This document shows, piece by piece, positions 1-11,055 of a DNA stretch of 64,000 nucleotides (position 1 is its first letter; each line of letters starts with the position of its first letter). The notes beneath the pieces are model-generated. The model saw only the letters and a program-made list of their open reading frames with translations. It was not told the origin of the DNA and made no database searches. The DNA comes from Halicephalobus mephisto (Eukaryota; Nematoda; Chromadorea; Rhabditida; Panagrolaimidae): NCBI GenBank assembly GCA_009193035.1, contig SWDT01000016.1, positions 248,001-312,000 of the forward strand, written 5' to 3'. A program made the translations under genes and the position numbers.

Positions 1-241
1 TTTCACAATACCATGAATTTCAAAATAAATTAAGCTTTTATTTGAGCATGAAGAAATACCGCTTTACTAAGCACTTTGATACTTATTAGAAGTAAAATTT
101 GAACGAATATTGTAATCGAAAGCAATCACAGATTTTTGGCGGTAAATTTTCAAATGAAGTAAATAAATTAATCTTAAGTGAATCCATCAAAACATCAAGT
201 AAACTCATCCAAGGCTTGTCATGAAAAAATTCCCGTTGGGA

Positions 242-3200
242 TCACTCGATTGAGCGTTTTACCACGATTTCAACGAGTCGTCCTTCGATCGACTTTAATC
301 TCTCGACGATCGCGTTTGTGCTTTCTTCTGCGACATTTTCACCGTCAATTTCCCAGATTCTGTCTCCAACACGTAGTCTTCCGTCTTTTTCAGCAACAGA
401 CCCTGTGGCGATGTTGCGGACAAAAATCCCTTCGTGTCCCATTCTCTTCGCGAGGGAGAGACCCAAGGAAGTGTTGTGGGTCTTCTCGAGGGTTACTGTA
501 ATAGTGTTTTCGGTCTCTGCTGGAGGTCTAGCTCTTTCAACTATGAGTTCAATAATGGGGGATCTGTCGGTCCGAAGGGAGTCAACGACGTCTTGATGGG
601 ACATCCCTGAGGTCGATCTGCCATTGATCTGCAAACAAACTGTTTTAAAACGGAAATTTCGAAATCAAAATACTCTGTACCCCTCATTTAATCCCAATGA
701 TTATGGTAAATTTCGAACATTAAAAAATTTTGAAACAAACGGTTTTTAAACTTTTTTGTTTTTTATGCGGAACTGAATGAGTTTTGGAACAGAACGCCAA
801 GATTCGAAAATCCCTTTTATAGTAAAAAAATGATTTAATGTCGATTTTTTAAATGAAAATCATTCCTGATTTCATCATTATTGACATAAAATAATAATCC
901 CATCGAAACCTCAAAATAATCATGGAAATCCGTTAAGTATTCGCTGAACTAGAGCGATTAAAAATGTTTTTTAGAATATTTTAACATTCCTGAATATTCT
1001 ACATCAACGAAACTTACAGATACAATCCGGTCATCAACCCTCAGATCTGCAGATATCGCTGGTTCTGCAGATACTGCCTTCACGTAGACGAATCCAGCCG
1101 CTGTAGCCACCTGGAATCCCAGACTTTTTGCTCCCAATCTGCGAATGACAACAGTCACTCGCTCCATACTCGAGCCGAACCCTTCTTTTCCAGAATCCTC
1201 TATATCCGACAACTCATGAGTCCAATCGAGATTCTGACGACTAAATAAAATCACTGTAATCATGCATATAAAGAAGAAAACTCACTGGGAATGACTCATC
1301 ATCGACCTCTGGGCGGAGGACTCTAAAGTCGATTTCGAAACCCAACTGGTCGTGTCGTCCATGGGGTAGCTGGTGTTCATTTCGTTCTTCTTTTCCTCTT
1401 TCTTCTCTTCCTCCTCGTCATCGGAGACGTGGAAGTTGTAGACAGTAGTCACCGGCAGTCTGTATTCGCCTTTTTGAGCTTCATCTTCGCTTTCGGAATC
1501 TGATTTCTTCTGTCTAGACTTCCCGAATCCAGCAATCAAGTCGTCCGTGTTCAAGGCGGGCAATCCATCCCCCACGGCCCCGAAGTCACTCACAGCTCTC
1601 TGTCTTGCTTGAACAGCCAAGTTTGAAGATTTCCTAGATGCCGGAGGAGTTCTCGAAATAGAGTCTTTTTTCTTTCCTGTCAGAAGTTCTTCCTTACTCG
1701 GGATTTCAGAAACTTTCTTGTTTCCGTTCTTTTCCACACTCGGTTGTTCCTCTTTGCTTGTGCTTCTTTCGTGGGAAATCAGTTGAGTAATGTAAGGAAA
1801 CCGGAGGATCTTCAATTCGACAAACTTTTCACTCGCCTTGACTAGTTCCACAGCGTCATGTCGAGTCTTGTCGATGAGACTGACTCCATTGATGCCTTGC
1901 AGACAGTCCCCTTTTTCCACTCCTTTCTTTTTCGCGTCTCCTTCGAGGGAAACTGATTTAACGTAAACACCCTTCACATCATCCACTACCCCATCAACCA
2001 GAGTAAGACCAAGTCCGTGATTGGGGTCTTTTTCTAGAGTGATGGTTAACTGGATTCTTTGTGAACTTAGTTCTTCTTCTTCATCTTCAAAAGGGTTGGT
2101 GGTGTTTGTTGACTTTCTCGGGATTTCCTCGGACCGTCTTTCCATTTCTTTCGGTTGACTCCTCCTCGGCATCGTCTCGAAGACGACCTTGGGGAGTTCG
2201 TTCTCGTTCCTCTCCATACCTACGTCCTTCACTGGAGGTCTTTCCCGTTGGAGAGTACTTTGCCACAGTCTCATCTTCATCATGAACCTATGTTGACTCG
2301 CAGCAAACCGAACCAGATACCCTGATTTCGAGTAATGATCGGTGTAGAAGACGTAATCTTGGGCAATATTGTTTTCTATCGTCGCGATCAAGAACCGTTT
2401 CCTGTCAAACTGAAGAGTCCTAATCATGTGCCACGGATGGAAGCTATTCATCGCAACGAAAGCAGTATGGCTAGTTCCTTGCTGACTACAGAGACCAATA
2501 CCATCAGGCATTATCGCCACCCAATAATTATCTGCATATCTATCTGCTGGGGAGTTCGAACTAGGTTTGAATTTATGGATCCGGTAATAGTGAGACCCGA
2601 ATTCAGATTCCTTCTGACAGAGCTCAATATACTGTTTTTCCGCTTCGATACTCGAGAGTCCAGAATAATGAGAATGAATTTCGGACAATACAGTCTCGAT
2701 TTTGGCGGATTCTTGATCGATAAAAGCTCTAGCCGGAAGATAATTTTTCAATTGGAAGTACGGTACTCGAGTGCCCAACCGAGGTGGAGGTGGATGGTCT
2801 CCGAATTCTGCCTGTAAAGCCAAGGCTGCCGATTCGAATATTTTATCCCTCGTTGGTTTCAAAGTATCAACCAAGGTATCCTGTCTCAGTTGAAGATATA
2901 AAGCATGAATAATAAACTGTGTCTTGATAAACTCCAATTTCTTCGGGTAATACCTGAATCTTAGATGAAGAGTATATCTTTCTTGGTTATTCCTTTTTGA
3001 GTTTTTCCATCCAGAAGGAGCATATTTTTCTAATCTTTGATCATTTTCGAGGAAAAAATATTCTCCATCCCTTATTACTGCCAATCCGAAGAAAGTGTGT
3101 TCTGTAAGTTTGAAGTGATCTACAACGGTATCAAATATAGCCCCAACCAGGGCATCTGATTTACAGTTGACTTCAACTGTCTGACCGTTGATGATTTTCA

Positions 3201-5149
3201 CGAGAACAAAAGTGGGTTCAATTCTATGAAGACTTAATTTCTTTTTCCTCGAACTTTGAGCTTGAAGTCTGACTACTGCAAGATTTTGTTTCTCTACAAA
3301 TTCTGGAACAGCAAACGTTTTCTTTCCCTGATTTTGTTGTTGTTGATGATAGTACGGAGAAGGGCCTTTGTTTCTTCTGGAAGATCTTCTGACTTTTCCT
3401 GGTTCAAGGGAGTTATGTCGACTTAATTTTCCTGCTTGTTCAATATCCTCATCTTCAAACAGATTAGGTTTCGGAGTTGATGTCTTCTGACCCCGAGGCA
3501 ACACAGACGAAGGCAATTGGAAGTCGTTAGAATTTACCGAGCCTGTCCTTGATTTCTTCCTCGCAGAAATGACGGAATGTGGAGAAGCTTTAGGAACAAG
3601 CTTAGGAGACGGTGGTAGATCTATCCTTGGAGGAGGCAAGTCTGCTTCTTCATCGGATATTTTTTCCTCGGAAATCTTCGAAATCATTTCAGTGTCTCTT
3701 TGAATAATTGTAGACGGTTTCTTCTGATTCATCGTCGGGAAGACTTCTGACATATCTTCCTGCAAAGAAGAGCCAGATTCCTTCCTCGATGAAGATGTAG
3801 GTTCTTTTTTCAATGAAGAATCAGAATCTTTCCTCGATGAAGATGTAGATTCTTTTTTCAATGAAGAATAATAATCTTCCTTCAATGAAGAACCGAATTC
3901 CTCCCTTAATGAAGAATCTGATTCCTTCCTCGACGAAGATGCAGGTTCTTTTTTTAATGAAGAATAATAATCCTCCCTCAATGAAGAATCGGATTCTTTC
4001 CTTAGTTTCTCCTCGATTGTTTCCTCTTCTTTTTTCAAAATGATAGGTGAGTCCTCTCTTTTAACTCGGACAAGCTCTGGACTAGGTTCTCGTTTAAGTG
4101 TACCTCCTTCGGCTTCTGCTGGAGGTGTTCTTTCTCCACTAGAAATCTCCGGAAGAGTTCTATCGCTTGCAGTTGAATCCCTCCTGGATTCTCCAGCAGT
4201 TCCTTCACTAAGAGAACTTTGGGCGGTGGTAGTAGATCCTCCAGATATCCGTCTGTCGACTTTGGTCGCTTGTCGATGAGTTTCCTGAAGACATTTGTGG
4301 AATTTTAGTTTACCAGAAACTGAACTCACTTCTTCTATTACAGGCGGCAAGAATCCTTCATAACTCCTACCAACTAAAACGGCGTCTGGTTCGTCTTCCT
4401 CTGCTTCACTTGTCGACGTAGATGGAGGGGTTTCCGGCATATCCTTCGACACATGAGTGGCATGAGTCATTGCTTGGTGAATATTGGATGGTTGACTGGT
4501 GTGTCCATTGGTTCCACTCCATCCAGTACTAGATGCAGCATCGTCATCGAGCAGTTCATCAATGTCACCCATAACTTCCTCATATAACGCTTTCAAAACT
4601 CCTACAACTTCGATTCCTCCTGTGGAACACTTATTTCTCGCCATTTGTCCGACCTTTGCCATCGTTGGACGACCTCCAACAGCATGAATGGTCATGAAGT
4701 TGACGAAAGAAAACAATTCCGCATCGGTACAGGCTCGAGCACAGGCCTGCTTCATCAAATCTCCGAGACACCAAACCATCTGAGGTTCTCTGACGGAAGA
4801 AATATCGTCATAATCTATTTGATCTCGCATTTCTGGAGGTACAGATTCTTCCGACACATGAGCAGGAGGAACCAGAGTGACCTGGAGATTTTTAAGGATT
4901 TTCGATATATGAAAACATTCAACAAACCTCCACTGCGCCTTCTGGAGAAAGAGTGACGTAATCCATGCTGAATAGTCCATATTTACCGAGTTTTTGTAAA
5001 TTCTCACAGGCTCCAACAACTATCGCAAGCTAAATGGGGAATTAATATATGAAACTAGCAATCGAACGCCTTACAAGTTCTGGTGCATAGAGTCCGTCTC
5101 CTCTGACTTCTAGCAACTCGGCAATGCTTACTCGTATTGCATTATCCAT
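242..5149 (-). CDS. KIND-FERM-3xPDZ scaffold protein, FRMPD2-like
   Basis: Splicing by eye joins five exons (5149-5075, 5029-4928, 4881-1286 with an in-frame 45-nt intron at 4285-4329, 1240-1018, 628-242) into about 1,445 codons in one frame. The N-terminus resembles a KIND domain. A low-complexity Ser/Lys/Glu linker follows. A complete FERM domain (roughly 2250-3260) begins at FVLVKIINGQTVEV and ends near KMRLWQSTLQRERPP. Three PDZ domains follow with GLGF-type loops HGLGLTLV, KSLGFQVA and TSLGLSLA. PDZ2 is split across the last intron (DRIVS joined to INGRSTSG). KIND-FERM-PDZ is the layout of FRMPD2 and of the N-terminal half of PTPN13. No phosphatase domain follows the last PDZ, so FRMPD2-like is the better call. 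Family members are cortical and junctional scaffolds; the role here is inferred. An AATAAA signal lies about 200 nt past the stop (minus strand). Confidence 0.9.
3763..4010 (-). repeat. in-frame Ser/Lys tandem repeat in the FRMPD2-like gene
   Basis: The linker before the FERM domain is built from alternating short units such as SSLKKEP, SSSRKESD and SSLREDYY, seen at DNA level as repeated aatgaagaa/cgatgaaga blocks. Units differ slightly, so the array is old or under selection. It is probably a disordered, phosphorylatable segment. Copy number may vary between strains. Confidence 0.75.
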
Positions 5150-5846
5150 CGAAAAAACTGACTCAACAACGAAGCCAGTTTATTATTCTAAATTATCCAT
5201 ATATAAATCAACAAAATTACGACCAAAATAACCCGGCCAACGTCGTTAAAACCAAAACGAGGGAAAATAAAAGCAAAACTTTGTTTATATAAAAATATTC
5301 AAAATTAAGCCTAAACAAGTCAAATATAAACCTTCCAAATATTCGAACTAGCCAGAAACCAAAATCAATTTCAATTCTAATTTTCAATCTCGATCGACCG
5401 ACAAATCAAAACAAAAAAGGTCCCGATCGATTGTGCGCACACGTCAACAGTCAAAACTATTCGAATCGGAGGAATATCGGGCGGTCTTTGTGACCGTCAC
5501 ATTTTTCTCATTTCCGCAAAAAATTTTCGAGGAATGAAAGGAATCAATGACTTCCCATGGAAAACTTTGCTATCACTCCTATTACTGCCTCATGTCGAAA
5601 CCCCCCGACTGGTCCCAGTTCCGGCCGGTTCTGTCGTCAGGAGAAACCGTCCTCAAATAATCCTCGGTGCAAAACACGTGCGCTGGCTCCAAGCCAGCTG
5701 TCAATCTACAAAATTCGCAAAATTTCTTTTTATCAAGTCAAACTTGTCTCTTGCGAATTCAAAATAAAACAAACAAAGACTCCCCCCAAAGTTGTTTCCA
5801 AAAAATAAAATTGCATTCATGTGCATGTTTTGTTGGTAGTAGACCA
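5150..5846. other. intergenic region between rsr-1 and the FRMPD2-like gene
   Basis: No gene was found. Most of it is AT-rich. The stretch 5380-5720 is richer in GC and holds GATCGATT/CGATCGAC motifs and a G/C-rich block near 5590-5650. It is the likely promoter region of the minus-strand scaffold gene. The distal end holds the 3' UTR of rsr-1. Confidence 0.4.
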
Positions 5847-7410
5847 CTAATGGTGGCTTTCACTAGAGCTGCTTCTCTCCACAGAATGGTCTTCGGAAAC
5901 GGAAGGCGATCGTTGTTCCGGGGACTTGGACCGTCTTCTTTTCTTCTCAGGTGTTCTGGACTTCTCATGTTCTTCAGGAGACCTTGAACGCTTCCTCTTC
6001 TCTGGTGTTCTCGATCTTTCGCGCCGTTCTTCAGGAGTTCTTGAGTACTCCCTGGGTTCCGGTGTTCTGGACTTCTCACGTTGTTCGTCAGGAGTTCTTG
6101 AAAGCTCCTTGTTTTCTGGTGTTTTAGGCTTCTCGCGTTGGTCTTCAGGGGTTCCTGACCGTTTTTTCTTTTCAGGTGTTCTCGAGCGCCTTCTCTTCTC
6201 TGGAGTTCTCGATCGTTCACGTCGTTCTTGAGAAGTCTTAGAACGCTTTTTCTTCTCTGGTGTTCTGGATCTTTCACGACGCTTTTTCTCAGGTGTTCTG
6301 GATCTCTCACGGCGTTTTCTCTCTGGCGTTCTTGACCTGTCCCGTCGCCTCCTCTCAGGTGTTCTGGACCTCTCGCGACGCTTCTTCTCAGGTGTTCGGG
6401 ATCTATCACGTCGTTTCTTTTCCGGCGTTCTGGATCTCTCACGCCGCTTCTTTTCTGGTGTTCTTGATCTCTCACGCCGCTTCTTTTCAGGTGTTCTTGA
6501 TCTGTCACGTCGCTTCTTCTCAGGTGTTCTGGACCTTTCACGTCGTTTCTCAGGTGTTCTGGACCTTTCACGTCGTTTCTCTGGTGTTCTGGACCTTTCA
6601 CGCCGTTTCTCGGGTGTTCTGGATTGTTCTCGTCTTTTCTCAGGTGTTCTGGATCTCTCACGTCGCTTTTCAGGAGTCCTCGAACGCCTTCTTCTACGTG
6701 GACTTCTGGACCGATGTTTTTTACGTTCTGGAGTTCTACTTCGTCGCTTTTCAACAGACCCAGCTTTGTCGTGCCTTCTGCCTTCCCGTCTTCTGTCGTT
6801 CGGAGATCGTCGACGTCTTCGTTCCCTCGGTTCTGATTCTTCCTCCTCGATCTTGGGTTTGTAAGTGCCATACGTAAGAGACTGATACCGATGATTCCAG
6901 TTAGAAGAAGTGTCTTTCAAATCAATGGCCACAGCATCGTAGGGCCTGGAGCTGGCAGCCTTCAATTCTTCCATTTTCTTTTGAACTAGACTCAAAGGAA
7001 TCCCATCAGAAGCATTTTGCCCCTCAATCAAAAGATCCCATAATTCACCCATAAACTCACGAGCACGACGAGCATTTAAAAATCCCGTCAAATTGATCTG
7101 CATGATCTTCGGGTTGATCGTGGACTGTTCCAACTGACTAAAGACGTATTCACAGACAACATCATCATCGTAACCAAGTAACATAGTCAATTTGGTAGAT
7201 ACCCATGGTTTGATCACATCCATCTTGATTTTTTTGAAGTCTACCTGAAAAAGGACAAAATTCATATATGAGAAGGCAAAAATTACGAAAACAACCTACA
7301 TCAGTTTCCAGCTGCTTTTCGAACTTCATTTCCCGCAACAACTTCTTCTCCTTGTCGGAGAACCTTGTGGTCTGCTCCACAGCACTTCCGCGATAAAAAG
7401 TACCTTCCAT
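5847..7410 (-). CDS. rsr-1: SR-related splicing coactivator SRRM1/SRm160
   Basis: Exon 1 (7410-7300) encodes MEGTFYRGSAVEQTTRF and ends ...LETD. Exon 2 begins at 7254 with VDFKKIKMDVIKPWVS. Together they give about 500 residues. Residues about 35-120 form a PWI domain (IKPWVSTKLTMLLG, LTGFLNARRAREFMGELW), the nucleic-acid-binding domain of SRRM1. The rest is a very regular RS-type tail of RSRTPEKKRRE repeats ending ...SSSSESHH. SRRM1 joins splicing complexes and the exon junction complex and bridges SR proteins to snRNPs in the nucleus. The protein is shorter than human SRRM1, mainly in the tail. The start was chosen because GTFYRGSAVEQTTRFSDKEKKLL is a typical SRRM1 N-terminus. The identity is secure. 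Confidence 0.93.
5990..6730 (-). repeat. RS-domain coding repeat (RSRTPEK array)
   Basis: About twenty imperfect 27-36 nt units encode RSRTPEK followed by a variable run of K, R and E. Near 6540-6640 the units are almost identical (cgtcgtttctctggtgttctggac type on the plus strand), which indicates recent unit duplication. The array creates long open shadow frames on both strands. Confidence 0.85.
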
Positions 7411-7634
7411 TGTTGGGAATTAATGGATAACTAGGAGCAAGTAAAATCGAGGAAAATGGCGGGGAATTGATGAAACGAAGGATACGCTCGCAACGTGCAA
7501 ACCACCCGCAGTTCGCGAGAATGATCCGTCGCTGTAACTCGGGTTTTTCTCTCATTGCTGACACGCGGTTCGTTCCCATTTTTACCTTTTTGTTTTTATA
7601 TGACTTTTTATTTTTACAGATAAAACCAATAACG

Positions 7635-7649
7635 ATGAACAATCTATGA
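7635..7649 (+). promoter_or_regulatory. upstream ORF in the PIG-L leader
   Basis: Between the probable trans-splice acceptor (ttatttttacag, ending at 7619-7620) and the main ATG at 7659 there is a four-codon uORF, ATG AAC AAT CTA TGA. It overlaps a second out-of-frame ATG at 7646 that reads on past the main start. Both could lower initiation at the main ATG. This is inference only. Confidence 0.4.
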
Positions 7650-7658
7650 AGATTACCA

Positions 7659-8408
7659 ATGTTGTTAGTAGTGTTGGTCCTCATTTTCTTGCCGCCTTTG
7701 TGGTGGGTAGTCTACAAGTCCCAACGACGGTTGCCGGTGACTCCTGGAGGACGATGTCTGCTTGTTATCGCTCATCCCGATGATGAGACCATGTTCTTTG
7801 GGCCTACTTTACTGAGACTAGTGGAATCTGGAATTAAAATTTTCGTTTTGTCGATCACTAACGGAAATGCCGACGGACTCGGATCTGTGAGGAAGAAAGA
7901 ACTCTCTTCAGCAATCCAGAAGCTCGGGATATCTCCAGACACCCTCACTATTCTCGACATGAAAGATTATCCAGATGGGTTCGTCAAATGGGAAACAGAA
8001 AAACTGGCAAGGATCATTCTTCAGTACATCGAGATGCTTGACTGCGATTGCGCCATCACTTTTGACTCTTGCGGAGTTAGCCGACATCCCAACCACATTT
8101 CCTGCTTTTCTGCACTGCAATATCTCTATACCAACGGATTGTTGCCTACTGACGTTCAAGTGTTCGTGTTAGAAACCGTCAGAATCTTCCGAAAGTATTC
8201 GTCTGTCCTGGATCTCTTACTCACCTCGCTCAGGTCTACATTCTTCAATGTATCATCACCAAAGGACGTTCTTGCCATTTACGCCGCCATGAGGCAGCAC
8301 AAGTCCCAACTGGTTTGGTTCCGTTATCTTTATCTAGTCTTTTCGAGGTATGTCTTCGTAAACTCGCTCAAAAGAATCCCAATCCACCGGTATTACTCCA
8401 AAAAATAG
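7659..8408 (+). CDS. pigl-1: N-acetylglucosaminyl-phosphatidylinositol de-N-acetylase (PIG-L)
   Basis: A single 249-codon exon. An N-terminal hydrophobic anchor (MLLVVLVLIFLPPLWWVV) is followed by LLVIAHPDDETMFF, the zinc-binding HPDDE signature (residues 39-43). The second motif, SRHPNHIS, lies near residue 147. The C-terminal part (SQLVWFRYLYLVFSRYVFVNSL) also matches animal PIG-L. The enzyme removes the acetyl group from GlcNAc-PI on the cytoplasmic face of the ER, the second step of GPI-anchor synthesis. Length equals the human protein, and all metal ligands are present. It diverges from rsr-1 with about 250 bp between the starts. A decayed copy of its 3' end lies at about 9672-9865. Confidence 0.95.
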   Translation: MLLVVLVLIFLPPLWWVVYKSQRRLPVTPGGRCLLVIAHPDDETMFFGPTLLRLVESGIKIFVLSITNGNADGLGSVRKKELSSAIQKLGISPDTLTILDMKDYPDGFVKWETEKLARIILQYIEMLDCDCAITFDSCGVSRHPNHISCFSALQYLYTNGLLPTDVQVFVLETVRIFRKYSSVLDLLLTSLRSTFFNVSSPKDVLAIYAAMRQHKSQLVWFRYLYLVFSRYVFVNSLKRIPIHRYYSKK

Positions 8409-8455
8409 TTTTATGTGCTCGATAAGTCTTTCCAGAGGTTTGTTTATATAAATAT

Positions 8456-9491
8456 TCACAATCTAGAGACCACTGCACTTACTAGCCAACCAGGGACTTT
8501 GACACAACGAGGAGTGATTGCACCAAAACAAGAAGCTCCGGGGAACTTGACTATTCCAGAGGAGAAAAGGAACTTGATACTTCTCATCGACTCGATCTGT
8601 CTTCCATCGATGTCAGTGAAGCCATACTTGTCTCCCAGATCAGCCGTCGTCAATGTCTTTCCTGTCAACTTGTGAACTTTACGGTCACTCGCCAAGGCCA
8701 CTATTGCCTTCCCAGAGTATTCCACAGACTCTCCTTGATTAAACATTCTTTCTGTAATATCTGCAGGGAGATCTTGATGACGAGTAGTTTTTACCGATCC
8801 CTCGGAAACGAACTTTGTTGCCAGTTCAGTTTTAACAACTCCTGGCCAGAGTGAGACGACGGTGACTTTTTCATCCTTCAATTCTACTGCCATGTCTGCA
8901 GCCATTCTATCCATTGCCTCTTTCCCGACTCCATATGCAACGTTGAAGACATATTGTAGACCGCCAGCTGAACTAATGTTGATAATGAGTCCAGTCCTGT
9001 TCTTCACCATCATTCTGGCTGCATAGACGGAGCAATAGTAGTGGTTTCTCAGACCAACATTGTTGATATCGTCCCAGATTTCCGGGTTCTGTTCGTAGAA
9101 ATTTTTTCCTCCATTCTCGTTGATACTCATAACTCCAGCATAGGCATTATTTACAAGAATGTCCAATTGGCCTTGAGTTTCAGTATCGATTTGCTCAAAA
9201 AGTTTTTTAACTTGATCCATATCGGAATGGTCAGTGTAAATTACAGCTGCCTCTCCTCCACGTTCACTAATTTCTAAAAATTTAAATTTTAAAATGAAAA
9301 AATTGAAGATTACCTTGAGCAACTTTTTGAAGACTCGGAAGTTGACTCATATCACTAGAAAGCGAAGCCTTAGGCTGTCTTCCAGTGATGTAGACCTTGG
9401 CTCCAGCTTCTCCCAATTGGAGGGCAATTCCTCTGCCAATTCCTCTAGAAGCTCCTGTAACGAGGGCGACTTTGCCAGCTAGTTTCTTCAT
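8456..9491 (-). CDS. DHRS1-like short-chain dehydrogenase/reductase, copy A
   Basis: Exon 1 (from 9491) carries the Rossmann motif [11 protein letters not shown] roughly 43-nt intron near 9272-9314 precedes the main exon. The active site is complete: NNAYAG, then ISSAGGLQY...YGVGK with catalytic Ser, Tyr and Lys. The extended C-terminus with WPGVVKTE and [10 protein letters not shown] is typical of DHRS1. Family members are NAD(P)H-dependent carbonyl/steroid reductases at ER membranes. The substrate here is unknown. The start follows GATTTTCAG directly, a probable trans-splice site. It is a tandem duplicate of the gene at 9872-10907, with near-identical exon 1, intron and leader but a diverged C-terminus ([15 protein letters not shown] versus [15 protein letters not shown]). 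Confidence 0.92.
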
Positions 9492-9519
9492 CTGAAAATC
9501 AAAATCATACATAAAAAAC

Positions 9520-9534
9520 ATTATCAAAGATAAT
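9520..9534. promoter_or_regulatory. paired GATA motif upstream of SDR copy A
   Basis: ATTATCAAAGATAAT is a perfect inverted pair of GATA cores, 29-43 nt upstream of the ATG. The same element is kept upstream of copy B. GATA sites are the usual drivers of intestinal expression in nematodes. It would sit in the outron, before the acceptor. Confidence 0.45.
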
Positions 9535-9619
9535 CATCCGTTTTGTACAGATTTCAAGTTCAGTGATCTTCAAAATAAACATATTTAATAAGGCAAGAAC
9601 TATAAAATTGAAGCTACTT

Positions 9620-9675
9620 CATTAGTTGTTAATATTTGAGTGAATAAAATCTATATTCTTGTCTAGTTCCTTGTC
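9620..9675 (-). pseudogene. relic of the MoaE 3' end between the SDR copies
   Basis: On the minus strand, 9660-9636 reads K N I D F I H S, matching the C-terminus of the NRK-MoaE gene (K N T D F A H stop, near 11056-11080). The flanking non-coding bases also align. It marks one end of the SDR duplication unit. Confidence 0.7.
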
Positions 9676-9865
9676 CAATGTACCATCATCAAAAGACGGT
9701 CATGACACCGTGAGACAACACAAATCCTAACTAGTTTAGTTTCTTTATCGAGCCTTTCCAATTTAAATTTTTTAAAATTTGTTTAAAATAATTCTAATCC
9801 GCTGTTATCACTCCAATAAGTAGTTCTATATAGTCAATGAATCTTTCTGGAGCTTTGGTTATGCA
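9672..9865 (+). pseudogene. relic of the PIG-L 3' end between the SDR copies
   Basis: This stretch aligns with 8240-8455, the last part of PIG-L plus its 3' UTR: shared blocks include caatgta(t/c)catcatc, gacaacacaaatcc against gcagcacaagtccc, and tcacaatctagagac. Many substitutions and indels destroy the frame. It travelled with the SDR gene in the tandem duplication. Confidence 0.8.
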
Positions 9866-9871
9866 AAGATT

Positions 9872-10907
9872 TTACAATCTAGAGACAACAGCGCTGATCA
9901 ACCAACCAGGAACCTTGATACAACGAGGAAGGAAATAAGCAATCAAGGTAGCTCCGGGGAATTTGACTATTCCAGAGGAGAAAAGGAACTTGATACTTCT
10001 CATTGACTCGATCTGTCTTCCATCGATGTCAATGAAACTATATTTGTCCCCCAAGTCAGCCGTCGTCAATGTCCTTCCTGTCAACTTGTGAACTTTAGGA
10101 TCACTTGCCAAGGCCACTATTGCCTTCCCAGCATACTCCACAGATTCTCCTTCATCAAATATTTTCTGTGTCGTTTCTTCAGAAAGATCTTGATGACGAG
10201 TAGTTTTTATCGATCCCTCGGAAACGAACTTTGTTGCCAATTCAGTTTTAACGGCTCCTGGCCAGAGTGAGACAACGGTGACTTTTTCATCCTTCAATTC
10301 TACTGCCATGTCTGCAGCCATTCTATCCATTGCCTCTTTCCCGACTCCATATGCAACGTTGAAGACATATTGTAGACCACCAGCTGAACTAATGTTGATA
10401 ATGAGTCCAGTCCTGTTCTTCACCATCATTCTGGCCGCATAGACAGAGCAATAGTAGTGATTTCTCAAACCAACATTGTTGATGTCGTCCCAGATTTCAG
10501 GATCTTGCTCGTAAAAGTCCTTTCCACCATTCTCTTTGATGCTCACAACTCCAGCATAGGCATTATTGACAAGAATGTCCAATTGACCTTGAGTTTCAGT
10601 ATCGATTTGCTCAAAAAGTTTTTTAACTTGATCCATATCGGAATGGTCAGTGTAAATTACAGCTGCCTCTCCCCCACGTTCACTAATTTCTAGAAATTTG
10701 AATTTTAAAATGAAAAAATTGAAGATTACCTTGAGCAACTTTTTGAAGACTTGGAAGTTGACTCATATCACTAGAAAGCGAAGCCTTAGGCTGTCTTCCA
10801 GTGATGTAGACCTTGGCTCCAGCTTCTCCCAATTGGAGGGCAATTCCTCTGCCAATTCCTCTAGAAGCTCCTGTAACGAGGGCGACCTTGCCAGCTAGTT
10901 TCTTCAT
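9872..10907 (-). CDS. DHRS1-like short-chain dehydrogenase/reductase, copy B
   Basis: Same structure as copy A: exon 1 from 10907 with [10 protein letters not shown], one short intron near 10688-10730, NNAYAGV and the SSAGGLQY...YGVGK catalytic set, so it should be active. Differences from copy A are concentrated in residues after WPGAVKTE ([14 protein letters not shown] versus [14 protein letters not shown]) and at the extreme C-terminus. Exon 1 and the N-terminal half are almost unchanged, which suggests either recent duplication with a faster-evolving C-terminus or gene conversion of the 5' half. The start follows GATTTTCAG directly. It lies 148 bp downstream of the NRK-MoaE stop on the same strand, so cotranscription is possible. 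Confidence 0.92.
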
Positions 10908-10935
10908 CTGAAAATCAAAATCATACATAAAAAAC

Positions 10936-10950
10936 ATTATCAAAGATAAT
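10936..10950. promoter_or_regulatory. paired GATA motif upstream of SDR copy B
   Basis: The same perfect inverted GATA pair, ATTATCAAAGATAAT, at the same distance from the ATG as in copy A. Conservation may only reflect recent duplication. Confidence 0.45.
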
Positions 10951-11055
10951 CATCCGTTTTGTACAGATTTGAAATTCAGTAATATTTAAAATAAGTCTAT
11001 TTAATAAGGCAAGAATTATAAAAGAACTGATATTGCTTAGTTACTCGTCAATATT

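Noticed and set aside
5759..6871. Long second frame over the rsr-1 repeat
   Set aside because: A shadow of the RS repeat array; the true frame has the PWI domain and splices to exon 1.
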